From Flavobacteriales bacterium (lineage in GTDB: Bacteria > Bacteroidota > Bacteroidia > Flavobacteriales_D > CAJJDF01), in NCBI GenBank assembly GCA_023255335.1, contig JALRIS010000018.1, positions 1-37,873 on the forward strand: DNA of 37,873 nt, given 5' to 3'. The position numbers and the translations under genes are program-made. Position 1 is the first letter of the stretch. Every line of letters starts with the position of its first letter. The notes under the pieces are model-generated. The model searched no databases, was not told the DNA's origin, and saw only the letters and a list, made by a program, of their open reading frames with translations. Below, piece by piece: positions 8,176 through 17,748 of the stretch.

Positions 8176-10410
8176 TTAATTTAAATGTTTTCCTAATGAT
8201 TCATTGAATGCTGTTTTCATTGTTGAGATATCTCCCCAATTTTCAGCGTCCACCACAACTTCACCAGAAGTGATTTCTCCTAGTAAGCTATAAGGTGTTT
8301 CGGTTTCTGCCATAAATTCAATGAATTTCTCTTTGTTTTCTTCAGTTACAGTGACTACAATTCTGCTTTGCGTCTCTCCAAACAAGAAAGCATCTTTTCT
8401 TATTTCGCTGTCTGTCGCCACATCAAATCCTAAATTGTTTACAAATCCCATTTCGGCAAGGGTCACAAATAATCCTCCATCTGCACAATCGTGAGCGGCA
8501 TTGATTAATTTATTTTCTATTAATCCTTTGGTCGTGTTTTGTAATTCAAATTCTTCTTCCAATTCAAAATAAGGAGAGGTAGATTCTTTGATACCTACAA
8601 TATTTGCCAAGTATTCCGAAGAATTAATCTCGTTCATTGATTTTCCAAGCAAAAAGATAGAGTCTCCTTCATTCTTAAAGTTCAAAGTCATCACATTGTC
8701 CTTGTTGGGCACAATTCCAATCATCCCTATAGTTGGAGTTGGGAATACGGGAGTTTCTACTCCATCAATTTTTGTTTGGTTGTAAAAACTTACATTTCCT
8801 CCTGTCACAGGCGTTTTAAACTTTCTACACGCATTACCCATTCCCTCAATGGCTCCCACAAACTGCCAGTACGATTCTGGGTTGTATGGGTTTCCAAAAT
8901 TCAAGCAATTGGTAATGGCAGAAGGAATTCCTCCCGAAACAACAATATTACGAGCTGCTTCCGAAACGGCTATTTCTGTTCCTTTTACAGGGTTGGCATT
9001 CACGTATCGCGAGTTACAATCTACCGTCATTGCCAAGGCAGTGTTGGTTCCTTTTACATTCACAATTCCAGCATCCGAAGGATTGTTCGTACTCATGTTT
9101 TTGGTTCCTACCATCGAGTCGTACTGCTCATAAATCCATCTTTTGGAAGCAATATTGGGCATCGAAATCAATTTCATTGCCACTTCTTTCAGGTTTGTTG
9201 GCTCAGGAACCGAATCAATGGTAAACTTTTTATATTCTTCAAAATAAGCTGGCTCTTTAAACTCTCTGTCGTACACTGGAGCTCCTCCACCCAAAATAAG
9301 TGGCTCGGCAGGTGTTGAAGCAATCAACTCTCCATTTTCATAGTAATTAAGGATTCCTCCTTTTGTTACTACCCCTATTTGTACGCAGTTCAAATCCCAT
9401 TTATCAAAAATATCTTGAACTACTTTCTCTTTTCCTTTGTGTACCACCACCAACATTCTCTCTTGCGATTCGGACAAGAGAATTTCGTAGGGCTGCATGT
9501 TTTCTTGTCTTGTTGGCACTTTCTCCAACCAAATGTCCATTCCAAATCCTTCTTTTCCACTCATTTCTGAAGTAGAACAAGTAATTCCGGCAGCTCCCAT
9601 GTCTTGCATTCCAACAATGGCATCAGTTTGAGCCAATTCGAGCGTTGCTTCCAACAATAATTTTTCTTGGAAAGGATCTCCCACTTGTACAGCTGGCAAA
9701 TCGTTTACTGAATCTTCTGTTATGTCTTTTGAGGCAAATGCCGCTCCATGTATTCCATCTTTTCCAGTAGCCGATCCAACAATAAACACTGGATTTCCTT
9801 CTCCGTAAGAAGTGGCAGAAATGGTTCCTCCCACTTTCATGATTCCCGCAGAAAATGCATTTACTAGGGGATTTGTGTTGTACGATTCATCAAAAAACAC
9901 TTCTCCTCCAACGATTGGGATTCCAAAAGCATTTCCATAGTCTCCAATTCCTTTCGAAACTCCTTTCACAAGCCATTTTGTTCGGTCTTCCTCAATGTTT
10001 CCAAACCTCAACGAATTCAATTGAGCGATAGGTCTTGCACCCATCGTAAAAATATCTCTGTTTATTCCTCCCACTCCAGTGGCAGCTCCTTGGTAAGGCT
10101 CTAATGCCGATGGATGATTGTGTGATTCTATTTTAAATGCACAAGCCAATCCGTTTCCAATATCAACTAACCCTGCATTTTCTTCTCCTGCTTGGACCAA
10201 CATGTGATCGCCTTCTTTTGGCAGCGTTTTTAGGTATTTGATAGAGTTTTTGTACGAACAATGTTCACTCCACATCACGGAGTAAATACTCATTTCGGTA
10301 AAGTTAGGGGTTCGACCTAAAATCTCTTTGATTTTCTCGAATTCTTCTGGAAGTAATCCAAGTTCTTCTGCTTGTTCAAGCGTAGCAATTCTGGTGGAAG
10401 CTTTTGACAT
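8176..10410 (-). CDS. purL: Phosphoribosylformylglycinamidine synthase subunit PurL (short form)
   Basis: 744 aa. Motifs EHCSYKNSIKYLKTLP, KIESHNHPSALEPYQGAATGVGGINRDIFTMGARPIA, QDMGAAGITCSTSEM, AHDCADGGL; length and layout fit the small PurL of PurS/Q/L systems. Confidence 0.95.
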   Translation of the reverse strand: MSKASTRIATLEQAEELGLLPEEFEKIKEILGRTPNFTEMSIYSVMWSEHCSYKNSIKYLKTLPKEGDHMLVQAGEENAGLVDIGNGLACAFKIESHNHPSALEPYQGAATGVGGINRDIFTMGARPIAQLNSLRFGNIEEDRTKWLVKGVSKGIGDYGNAFGIPIVGGEVFFDESYNTNPLVNAFSAGIMKVGGTISATSYGEGNPVFIVGSATGKDGIHGAAFASKDITEDSVNDLPAVQVGDPFQEKLLLEATLELAQTDAIVGMQDMGAAGITCSTSEMSGKEGFGMDIWLEKVPTRQENMQPYEILLSESQERMLVVVHKGKEKVVQDIFDKWDLNCVQIGVVTKGGILNYYENGELIASTPAEPLILGGGAPVYDREFKEPAYFEEYKKFTIDSVPEPTNLKEVAMKLISMPNIASKRWIYEQYDSMVGTKNMSTNNPSDAGIVNVKGTNTALAMTVDCNSRYVNANPVKGTEIAVSEAARNIVVSGGIPSAITNCLNFGNPYNPESYWQFVGAIEGMGNACRKFKTPVTGGNVSFYNQTKIDGVETPVFPTPTIGMIGIVPNKDNVMTLNFKNEGDSIFLLGKSMNEINSSEYLANIVGIKESTSPYFELEEEFELQNTTKGLIENKLINAAHDCADGGLFVTLAEMGFVNNLGFDVATDSEIRKDAFLFGETQSRIVVTVTEENKEKFIEFMAETETPYSLLGEITSGEVVVDAENWGDISTMKTAFNESLGKHLN

Positions 10411-10436
10411 GTGTTTTGCAATGAAATTTTAAGTCA

Positions 10437-10444
10437 CAAAACTA
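10437..10444 (-). promoter_or_regulatory. Putative Bacteroidota -7 promoter element (TAGTTTTG) for purL
   Basis: Minus-strand TAGTTTTG is an exact TAnnTTTG match about 27 nt upstream of the purL ATG; no good -33 TTG found at the expected spacing. Confidence 0.5.
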
Positions 10445-10739
10445 CGGATTTTAATAAGATTTTGAAAGAGATTAAACACTTAATCTAAAGGAAATGTTTT
10501 TTAATGAGAAGCAACTAAAAGCTCCAAAGGTCTGTGCCAAGGAGCTGAAAAAGAATATTTCTTCTAGTGGATTCTGTTGAGTTCCTTTTCCGAGGTGAGT
10601 TTTGATCCTGGTACTCGACTAAAACGAAAGCCTATTTTCCATATCGTTTCCAACGAATATAAAAATATCATTGCGTATAAAAATTAATACCTACAAGTAG
10701 AAAAACACCAGTTCATAAAATCGAAAAGTTCCAGAGTAT

Positions 10740-12782
10740 TTACCTCCTCCTTTTCTTCTTTTTTCCAGCTGAAGTTTGTTTGTGCTTTTCGGCTAGCCAT
10801 TTTGGTTTGTTAGACGAACTAGATTCTTGTTTTCGCGAATTTGAAAATTCCTTCTTGGCTCCACTTCCTTTATTCCCTCTTGGTTTACCAAGTAGTTGGT
10901 CCAATAAGTCAAAACGCTTGGCTTTGGTTAGTTGGTTTTTTATCCAGCCGTGGTTTTCCTTTTTGTACCAAAAGAAAAAACGGTGTTGGTTTTGTTTTTC
11001 CTCCTTGGTTTTGGGAGTATAATACGGCTGCATCGTGTAAGGATGAATGCCTGCATAATAAATTACCGTAGCCACTGTCATAGGTGTGGGCGTAAAATCT
11101 TGTACTTGTTCCAATTGGAATCCCATGTCTTTGGTTTCGGCAGCCAAGTTTGCCATATCCTCTTCTTTGCAACCTGGGTGCGAAGAAATAAAATACGGAA
11201 TTAACTTCTGTTTCAGGTTGAATTTCTTGTCGATCTTGTCGTATTTTTCTTTAAATGAGTGGAAATGTTTAAAATCTGGCTTCCGCATGATTTTAAGCGT
11301 ATCGGGTGCTGTGTGTTCTGGCGCTACCTTCAATCTTCCCGACACATGGCGAGTCTGGAGCTGCTCCATGTACTCTTCCATGTCTTTGGGGTCGCCTTTT
11401 TTGTTGTAGGTTTCTGTTAACAAATCGTACCGAATTCCAGAACCAATAAAGGCTTTTTTTATCTTGGGATTGGCATCTACTTTTTTGTATAAATCAGTCA
11501 TAGGTTTATGACTGGTGTCCAAATTGCTACACACAACCGGGTGAATGCATGAAGGGCTCACACATTTATCACAAATGGATTGCACTTTTCCTTTCATCTT
11601 GTACATGTTTGCAGATGGTCCAGCCAAATCGGATAAATATCCTTTAAAGTCAGGCATGGAAGTCACTTTATCTACTTCTTTGAGAATAGATTCCTCGCTA
11701 CGGCTGGCAATAAATTTTCCTTGGTGTGCCGAAATGGTACAAAAACTACATCCTCCAAAACACCCTCGGTGCGTGTTGACCGAGAATTTTATCATTTCGT
11801 AAGCCGGAATTGCGCCACGCTTGTTGTATTTTGGATGAGGAAGACGCGTGTAGGGCAAATCAAAACTTGCGTCTATTTCATCTTCGGTCATGGTATCGTA
11901 TGGCGGATTGATAATCAGATTCTTCCCATTAACTTCTTGGATAATTCTGTCGGCAATGAGTTTGTTCGATTCTTGCTCCACGTGTTTAAAATTCCCCGCA
12001 TATTTACGCTTGTCTTTCAGGCATTCTTCGTGCGAGTGAAGAGTCAAGTCTTTCCAGTTTTTGTTTTTTGGAATTCCTTCTTCTTTGGGCCTTAAATAAG
12101 CGGTTTGTTGCACCATGGTCAACTGATGAAAAGGAACGCCTTTTTTTAGCATTTGAAGTATTTCTTTCAGTGCTTTTTCGCCCATTCCGTACACGAGCAA
12201 ATCTGCGCCAGAATCTTCCAAAATGGTAGGCATCAATTTGTTACTCCAATAGTCGTAGTGGGTGATTCTTCTTAACGATGCTTCTATTCCGCCAATAAGT
12301 AACGGTACATCGGGGTACAATTCTTTGATTATTTTGCTGTAAGTCACCACTGCGTAATCGGGTCTGAACCCGGCTTTTCCGCCAGGAGTATAGGCATCAG
12401 TAGAACGCAAACGAAGGTTGGCTGTATAGTGATTTACCATGGTATCCATGCAGCCCGAAGTGACTCCGAAAAAGTATTTGGGTTTGCCCATTTTTTTGAA
12501 ATCTCGCAGGTCGTCTTTCCAGTTGGGCTGTGGAATGATAGCAATACGAAATCCTTCGCGCTCAATCAATCGCCCAACTACAGCAGTACCAAAAGCAGGA
12601 TGATCCACATAGGCATCTCCCGAAATTAGTATGACATCCAATTCCTCCCAACCTCTTTTTTCCACTTCTTTCTTGGTGATAGGCAACCACGATTCTATAG
12701 GCAATCTTTCTTCCATGAGGCAAAGATAAGTGAAAAAAGATTGCTCTGTAACAAATTCATTCTTCGGGTGAAGAAGGTCCAA
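10740..12782 (-). CDS. YgiQ family radical SAM protein
   Basis: N-terminal WLPITKKEVEKRGWEELDVILISGDAYVDHPAFGTAVVGRLIE, radical SAM CFGGCSFCTISAHQGKFIASRSEESIL, HPGCKEEDMANLA, and a basic C-terminal tail (KKKKRRR). Confidence 0.93.
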   Translation of the reverse strand: MDLLHPKNEFVTEQSFFTYLCLMEERLPIESWLPITKKEVEKRGWEELDVILISGDAYVDHPAFGTAVVGRLIEREGFRIAIIPQPNWKDDLRDFKKMGKPKYFFGVTSGCMDTMVNHYTANLRLRSTDAYTPGGKAGFRPDYAVVTYSKIIKELYPDVPLLIGGIEASLRRITHYDYWSNKLMPTILEDSGADLLVYGMGEKALKEILQMLKKGVPFHQLTMVQQTAYLRPKEEGIPKNKNWKDLTLHSHEECLKDKRKYAGNFKHVEQESNKLIADRIIQEVNGKNLIINPPYDTMTEDEIDASFDLPYTRLPHPKYNKRGAIPAYEMIKFSVNTHRGCFGGCSFCTISAHQGKFIASRSEESILKEVDKVTSMPDFKGYLSDLAGPSANMYKMKGKVQSICDKCVSPSCIHPVVCSNLDTSHKPMTDLYKKVDANPKIKKAFIGSGIRYDLLTETYNKKGDPKDMEEYMEQLQTRHVSGRLKVAPEHTAPDTLKIMRKPDFKHFHSFKEKYDKIDKKFNLKQKLIPYFISSHPGCKEEDMANLAAETKDMGFQLEQVQDFTPTPMTVATVIYYAGIHPYTMQPYYTPKTKEEKQNQHRFFFWYKKENHGWIKNQLTKAKRFDLLDQLLGKPRGNKGSGAKKEFSNSRKQESSSSNKPKWLAEKHKQTSAGKKKKRRR

Positions 12783-12853
12783 CTAAAAATCGTTTCTTGC
12801 AACATTCTTCTATTTTATACCAAAATCATCTTGAATTCGTTATTTTTGTCCTG

Positions 12854-13357
12854 ATGAGAAGAAAAATACTGGTATATTGTGTGTTAATTTGGGGCTTGGC
12901 AAGTTGTAAAATCAACTATTCAACTCAAGGAGGGCCTATTGATCCGAATTTAAAAACTATTTCGATTGACCAATTTTCGAATCAAGCTTCGTTGGGTCCT
13001 TCTACTATTGGATTTACGTTTACCGAAAAACTACGGGATTTATTTCAGTCTCAAACCAAGCTGGAATTAATTGCTCTCAATGGCGATTTATCGTACGAAG
13101 GAACGATCTCCAGCTACACGATTCAGCCTATTTCGGTTCAAGGAGACCAAACGGCTGCTCAAAACAGGCTCACCATCTCGGTGAAAGTGAACTTCTTGAA
13201 TAGGTTGGACGAGAAGAAAAATTTTGAACAAGCCTTTACTCGATTTGCAGATTATTCGAGTTCGAGTGATATTAATTCCATTCAGGACAGATTAATCGAG
13301 GAGATTTTTGATCAAATTACTCAAGATATTTTTGATAAAACTTTAGGAGATTGGTAA
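12854..13357 (+). CDS. LptE-like lipoprotein (LPS assembly)
   Basis: Start moved from 12797 to the internal Met at 12854, giving MRRKILVYCVLIWGLASCKINYSTQGG with a lipobox. Bacteroidota LptE-like sequence (FSNQASLGPSTIGFTFTEKLRDLFQSQTKLELI...GDLSYEGTISSY) and position before secG. Confidence 0.82.
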   Translation: MRRKILVYCVLIWGLASCKINYSTQGGPIDPNLKTISIDQFSNQASLGPSTIGFTFTEKLRDLFQSQTKLELIALNGDLSYEGTISSYTIQPISVQGDQTAAQNRLTISVKVNFLNRLDEKKNFEQAFTRFADYSSSSDINSIQDRLIEEIFDQITQDIFDKTLGDW

Positions 13358-14301
13358 CAAAATCAGATTTCATAGAATGGATTCGTACTCCTTTTGCTCT
13401 AAAAGAAGGAGAGGTAAAGAAGTTGGAACAGTTACTTCAGGAGTATCCGTATTCAGGAAATTTGTCTTTTCTTTTGGCCAAAGGCTACCACGAACAAGAA
13501 AATGTACTGTTCGAGTCTCAATTAAAACACACAGCCATTTCGGTTCCCAATCGCGAAAAGCTCTATGAATTTATTCATTCTGAGAAGAAAAAAGAATTCA
13601 TCGAAACCAAAGAAATAGTGGAGGAAAATGAACTTACCGAAATGGAGGAAATAGCTTTCCCCAAACTTCAAGAAGTAGAGCCCGCTGGCACTGAAGAGCT
13701 TACTCCTCCCTCTTCCGCTGCAAAAATTGAAGAGGTAATTTCGAGTAACAAACAGAAAATTCAAACTTCGGAAGATTCTCAGCTGGAACAATTGATACTC
13801 TCGAGCGCTATGAGTTCCGTATCGTTGTTGGAAGAGGAAGAAGGAACTAAGGAATTGGAAATCGAATTGCCTGCGCCCATTGAAAGTCTTCCCAAGTCAA
13901 TTCCTTCAGAAAAAGAAACAAAAACACCTTCTAGTTTTTACGATTGGTTGGCTCCTCGTGAAGTTATGGAAGAAAAGGAATCGACCCCTGACGCAGAGGA
14001 AAAACCAAGTATTGAGCAACTGGTAGATAAATTTATTGCGGAAAGAAAAACTGATTCTGGCCATATTAAACTAAGCAAAGCTCACCCAAAACAATCCTTT
14101 TACTCTCCTGTAAAAGTAGCAGGTGAAAGTTTGATAGAGAAAGATAATTTTGCCACCGAAACTTTGGCGCGTATATATCAAACACAAGGGCTGAGCGAAA
14201 AGGCGATAGGAATTTATGAGCGTTTAAGTTTGAAAAATCCAGAAAAAAAAGCTTACTTTGCTGACCTAATTAAGAAAATTAGAGAAAACGAACAGAATTA
14301 A
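13351..14301 (+). CDS. Conserved hypothetical protein, acidic middle region, TPR-like C-terminus
   Basis: TTG start overlapping the lptE-like stop. N-terminal FALKEGEVKKLEQLLQEYPYSGNLSFLLAKGYHEQ and C-terminal TETLARIYQTQGLSEKAIGIYERLSLKNPEKKAYFADLI (TPR-like). Confidence 0.75.
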   Translation: MVTKSDFIEWIRTPFALKEGEVKKLEQLLQEYPYSGNLSFLLAKGYHEQENVLFESQLKHTAISVPNREKLYEFIHSEKKKEFIETKEIVEENELTEMEEIAFPKLQEVEPAGTEELTPPSSAAKIEEVISSNKQKIQTSEDSQLEQLILSSAMSSVSLLEEEEGTKELEIELPAPIESLPKSIPSEKETKTPSSFYDWLAPREVMEEKESTPDAEEKPSIEQLVDKFIAERKTDSGHIKLSKAHPKQSFYSPVKVAGESLIEKDNFATETLARIYQTQGLSEKAIGIYERLSLKNPEKKAYFADLIKKIRENEQN

Positions 14302-14313
14302 ATCACAATTATA

Positions 14314-14643
14314 ATGAGCACTTTAGTATTTATTTTATCCATCATAGCAGCAATTTTGTTGATGTTGGTTATTCTTATTCAAAATCCAAAAGGAGGTGGA
14401 ATTGATTCCTCTTTTGGTTCTGCAAACCAACTAGGGAGTGTAAAGAAAACGAATGATGTAGTTGAGAAAGCTACTTGGTATTTGGCGATTTTTATCGTAA
14501 TTCTCGCTCTAGGTTCTTCGATGATTATCGGGACTCCTGGTGCCGAAGAAGTTTCTGACTCTTCTAGAATAGACCAAAATTACAGAAACACATTGCAAAC
14601 TCAAACACCCATTGTTACTCCTAACAACGAGGACAATAAGTAA
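14314..14643 (+). CDS. secG: Preprotein translocase subunit SecG
   Basis: LLMLVILIQNPKGGGIDSSFGSANQLGSVKKTNDVVEKATWYLAIFIVILAL, two TM segments around a Gly-rich loop. Confidence 0.93.
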   Translation: MSTLVFILSIIAAILLMLVILIQNPKGGGIDSSFGSANQLGSVKKTNDVVEKATWYLAIFIVILALGSSMIIGTPGAEEVSDSSRIDQNYRNTLQTQTPIVTPNNEDNK

Positions 14644-14664
14644 GGAACAAGGGACTTATCTAAT

Positions 14665-14700
14665 AAAAAAACTCGCTGGGAAATCCCAGCGAGTTTTTTT
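14665..14700 (+). terminator. Rho-independent terminator after secG, probably bidirectional
   Basis: AAAAAAACTCGCTGGGAAATCCCAGCGAGTTTTTTT: 10-bp perfect stem flanked by A and T tracts, between convergent genes. Confidence 0.95.
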
Positions 14701-14728
14701 GTGCTTTTTATTTTCTCAACAAGCGGAG

Positions 14729-15970
14729 TTATTTAAAACTTTTACTATTCGGAGATTCAAACACTTCCAAATCAAAATACTGAATAGACGCAAGCAAATG
14801 GTCGAATATATCGGCTTGGATGTATTCATAATTCTGCCACACTTTGTCTCTACTAAATGCATAAATCTCAACAGGAATTCCGTTGGGCGTAGGCTGTAGC
14901 TGCCTTGCCATAAACATCAAGTCTTTGTGCACGGCCGAATGTTGTTGTAAATACAACTCCACATATTTCCTAAATACACCTAGATTAGTCAAATGCCTTC
15001 CGTTCAGAATTAGCTCTTTGTTTTTTACGTTTGCCTCGTTAAACTTGGCGAGTTCCTCTTTCTTCTGAGTCAAATAATTGGTAAGGAAATCAATTTGCAT
15101 TAATTTTTCAATGTCGCTATCGGCTAGGTATTTCACTGTATCCTGACGCACGTAAAGAGCTCTTTTTATCCTTCTTCCTGGCGAATCAAGCATTCCTCTC
15201 CAGTTCTTAAAACTATCCGAAATCAAGGCGTAGGTCGGAATCGTGGTTATGGTGTGATCAAAATTCTGAACTTTTACCGTTGCCAGATTAATTTCGACTA
15301 CATCCCCATCCGCACCGTACTTTTCGAAGGTAATCCAATCGCCTATTCTCACCATGTCGTTGATGGATACTTGGATACTTGCTACAAACCCAAGAATAGT
15401 GTCTCGAAACACCAAAATAATCACCGCAGATATTGTCCCCAAAGCAGTGAGAAACTGCCATACTTCCGTATTCGTAATCACCGTAAAAGAAAACAAAAAC
15501 CCTGTAAACCAAGCAAATATCATAAATACCTGAATGTAACTATCAATAGGTTTGTCCTTGTACTGAGGTTTTATTTTGAGGTAATCTTTTATTGAGTTTA
15601 GTACACTACGAACAATGTATAAAATGAGTACAATACCCAGAACTTCTACTCCTTTTTCTACCACATTTCCTGCCTTCACAAAATCGCGAAAAACTAACGG
15701 CACATAGACATGAAACAACACGATGGCTGGAACGTGAGCCACATTTCTTGGCAGTTTATTGGTGATGAGTATGTCGTCAAATTTAGTTTTGGTACTGGCA
15801 GCAATTCTCACAGATATTCTTCTAATAAGAATCTTTATGGAATAATCAATTAGAAGGACAACTCCGATAAGAATGAGAAACATAATGCCCAGATTCAAGT
15901 ATTTGGAAACAGAAGTCCCCATTCCTTGGGAGAGAAAATAATCATAAATAAAATGCGAATACTTTTTCAT
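14729..15970 (-). CDS. MscS-family mechanosensitive ion channel
   Basis: Several TM helices, then LTALGTISAVIILVFRDTILGFVASIQVSINDMVRIGDWITFEKYGADGDVVEINLATVKVQNFDHTITTIPTYALIS. Confidence 0.9.
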   Translation of the reverse strand: MKKYSHFIYDYFLSQGMGTSVSKYLNLGIMFLILIGVVLLIDYSIKILIRRISVRIAASTKTKFDDILITNKLPRNVAHVPAIVLFHVYVPLVFRDFVKAGNVVEKGVEVLGIVLILYIVRSVLNSIKDYLKIKPQYKDKPIDSYIQVFMIFAWFTGFLFSFTVITNTEVWQFLTALGTISAVIILVFRDTILGFVASIQVSINDMVRIGDWITFEKYGADGDVVEINLATVKVQNFDHTITTIPTYALISDSFKNWRGMLDSPGRRIKRALYVRQDTVKYLADSDIEKLMQIDFLTNYLTQKKEELAKFNEANVKNKELILNGRHLTNLGVFRKYVELYLQQHSAVHKDLMFMARQLQPTPNGIPVEIYAFSRDKVWQNYEYIQADIFDHLLASIQYFDLEVFESPNSKSFK

Positions 15971-16043
15971 ACACGTTGTGTTTGATTCAGGTTGAAATTA
16001 AAACCTACTGAAGCGTGAAGAACTGGGACGAAAAATCAGTTGA

Positions 16044-17144
16044 CTACACATTGAACCTGAAGTGCATGATGTCTCCATCTTCCACCACATATTCTTTGCC
16101 TTCTACACCCATTTTTCCTGCCTCTTTTACTTTAGCCTCCGAACCGTACTGAATAAAATTGTCGTATTTAATGACTTCTGCACGGATAAATCCTTTTTCA
16201 AAATCCGTATGAATTACTCCTGCCGCTTGAGGAGCCGTCATTCCTTTCGTAATTGTCCAAGCTCGTACTTCCTTAACACCCGCAGTAAAGTAGGTGCTCA
16301 AGTTCAACAATTTGTAGGCACTGGTAATCAATTTATTAACTCCAGGTTCTTCCAATCCTATATCACCCAAAAACTCTTGACGATCTTCGTATGAGTCGAG
16401 TTCGTTAATGTCCGCCTCAATAGCAGCTCCTAAAAATAAAACCTCAGCATTTTCTGCAGCCACCGCTTCTTTTACCTGCTCTACATAGTTGTTTCCTGAA
16501 CTCACAGAACTTTCATCCACGTTGCATAAATACAAGACTGGTTTTGTGGTCAATAATTGTAGCTCTTTCACGAATTTTATGTCGTCCTCTGCCTCTACAA
16601 CAACTTCTCTTCCAGACTTTCCAGCCTCCAGTTTCTCTTTTAGCTGAGTAAGAATAGCAAGCTGACGAGCAGCTGTTTTGTCTCCAGAGCCAGCAGCTTT
16701 ACCAAGTGACTTTATTTTACTTTCTACAGCCTCTAGGTCTTTCATTTGCAATTCAATGTCAATGATTTCTTTGTCCCTCACTGGGTCAACACTCCCATCC
16801 ACATGGACAATGTTGTCGTCATCAAAACATCTCAATACATGGATAATGGCATCTGTTTCACGGATATTTGCCAAAAATTTGTTCCCAAGCCCTTCTCCTT
16901 TACTTGCGCCTTTTACAAGTCCAGCAATATCTACAATCTCAATGGTAGTAGGCATTACCCTTTCAGGGTTTACTAATTTTTCAAGTTCTGTCAGACGCTT
17001 ATCTGGAACAGAAATAGTTCCCAAGTTGGGTTCTATGGTACAAAAAGGAAAGTTTGCCGATTGTGCTTTTGCATTCGATAAACAATTAAATAGTGTGGAT
17101 TTTCCTACGTTGGGAAGCCCAACAATTCCGCATTTTAGTGCCAT
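16044..17144 (-). CDS. ychF: Redox-regulated ATPase YchF / Obg-like ATPase
   Basis: MALKCGIVGLPNVGKSTLFNCLSNAKAQSANFPFCTIEPNLG, DIAGLVKGASKGEGLGNKFLANIRETDAI, C-terminal TGS domain ending EYVVEDGDIMHFRFNV. Confidence 0.97.
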   Translation of the reverse strand: MALKCGIVGLPNVGKSTLFNCLSNAKAQSANFPFCTIEPNLGTISVPDKRLTELEKLVNPERVMPTTIEIVDIAGLVKGASKGEGLGNKFLANIRETDAIIHVLRCFDDDNIVHVDGSVDPVRDKEIIDIELQMKDLEAVESKIKSLGKAAGSGDKTAARQLAILTQLKEKLEAGKSGREVVVEAEDDIKFVKELQLLTTKPVLYLCNVDESSVSSGNNYVEQVKEAVAAENAEVLFLGAAIEADINELDSYEDRQEFLGDIGLEEPGVNKLITSAYKLLNLSTYFTAGVKEVRAWTITKGMTAPQAAGVIHTDFEKGFIRAEVIKYDNFIQYGSEAKVKEAGKMGVEGKEYVVEDGDIMHFRFNV

Positions 17145-17271
17145 GTGTTCAAAATTTTTACAAAAATACGGTTTTTAGTTAGAATCTAGAGTTCAATAGT
17201 TAAAAACAATTCTCCAACATCAATCTTTTTTTATTTGTAACGGCACACCGAAACAAGTACTTCAAATTCAA

Positions 17272-17691
17272 ATGAAACTTACTTTACAAACAAAACAAGA
17301 AAGTAACGAAAATCAAGAGAAAGGGTTTTTTGGCACTTTCTATCGAAGAAAAAAGAGGATAATGCTAGGCGCTGGAGGTTTTATGGGAGTTAATATTTTT
17401 GCTTTACAACATTACCGTTGGGAGTATACTCTTGACGGAGAAGATTACTCTCAAGTTGGTAGTGAAAACTTGAAATTTGAAGACCAAGCTGAAGCAAACG
17501 AGGAGTTCTCCTTAAGGAGAGTTGATCTAGGATTAAAAGCATCCATTGCCTACAAAATGGAAAGAATAACGCTCAGAGTAGATTCCGAATATGGACTCAG
17601 AAATTTATCTCAATTTGACAACGAAATAGGTCAATTTTTAACTCGATCACTGTGGCTCAGTGTTTCTGCACCTATTAAATTTGGAAAGTAA
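17272..17691 (+). CDS. Hypothetical protein, possible fragment of an outer-membrane beta-barrel protein
   Basis: No signal peptide; alternating polar/hydrophobic strands (LRRVDLGLKASIAYKMERITLRVDSEYGLRNLSQF...TRSLWLSVSAPIKFGK) resembling the last strands of a Bacteroidota OMP. Confidence 0.5.
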   Translation: MKLTLQTKQESNENQEKGFFGTFYRRKKRIMLGAGGFMGVNIFALQHYRWEYTLDGEDYSQVGSENLKFEDQAEANEEFSLRRVDLGLKASIAYKMERITLRVDSEYGLRNLSQFDNEIGQFLTRSLWLSVSAPIKFGK

Positions 17692-17748
17692 CCAAGACGT
17701 TCTTTATAACTAATACACTAACAAGCCCCCTCTCTTGAGCGAACATTG

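Noticed and set aside
8776-9318. 180-aa plus-strand ORF opposite purL
   Set aside because: Fully antisense to a strongly supported purL; no family resemblance.
10411-10739. tRNA, tmRNA, RNase P RNA or purine riboswitch in the purL upstream gap
   Set aside because: I could not fold a cloverleaf or find conserved tmRNA, RNase P or purine-riboswitch core sequences by eye. Kept only as an unexplained spacer.
10740-10790. Lys/Arg-rich C-terminal tail of the YgiQ-like protein as a novel domain
   Set aside because: A basic low-complexity tail is common in this family; no structure suggesting a separate domain.
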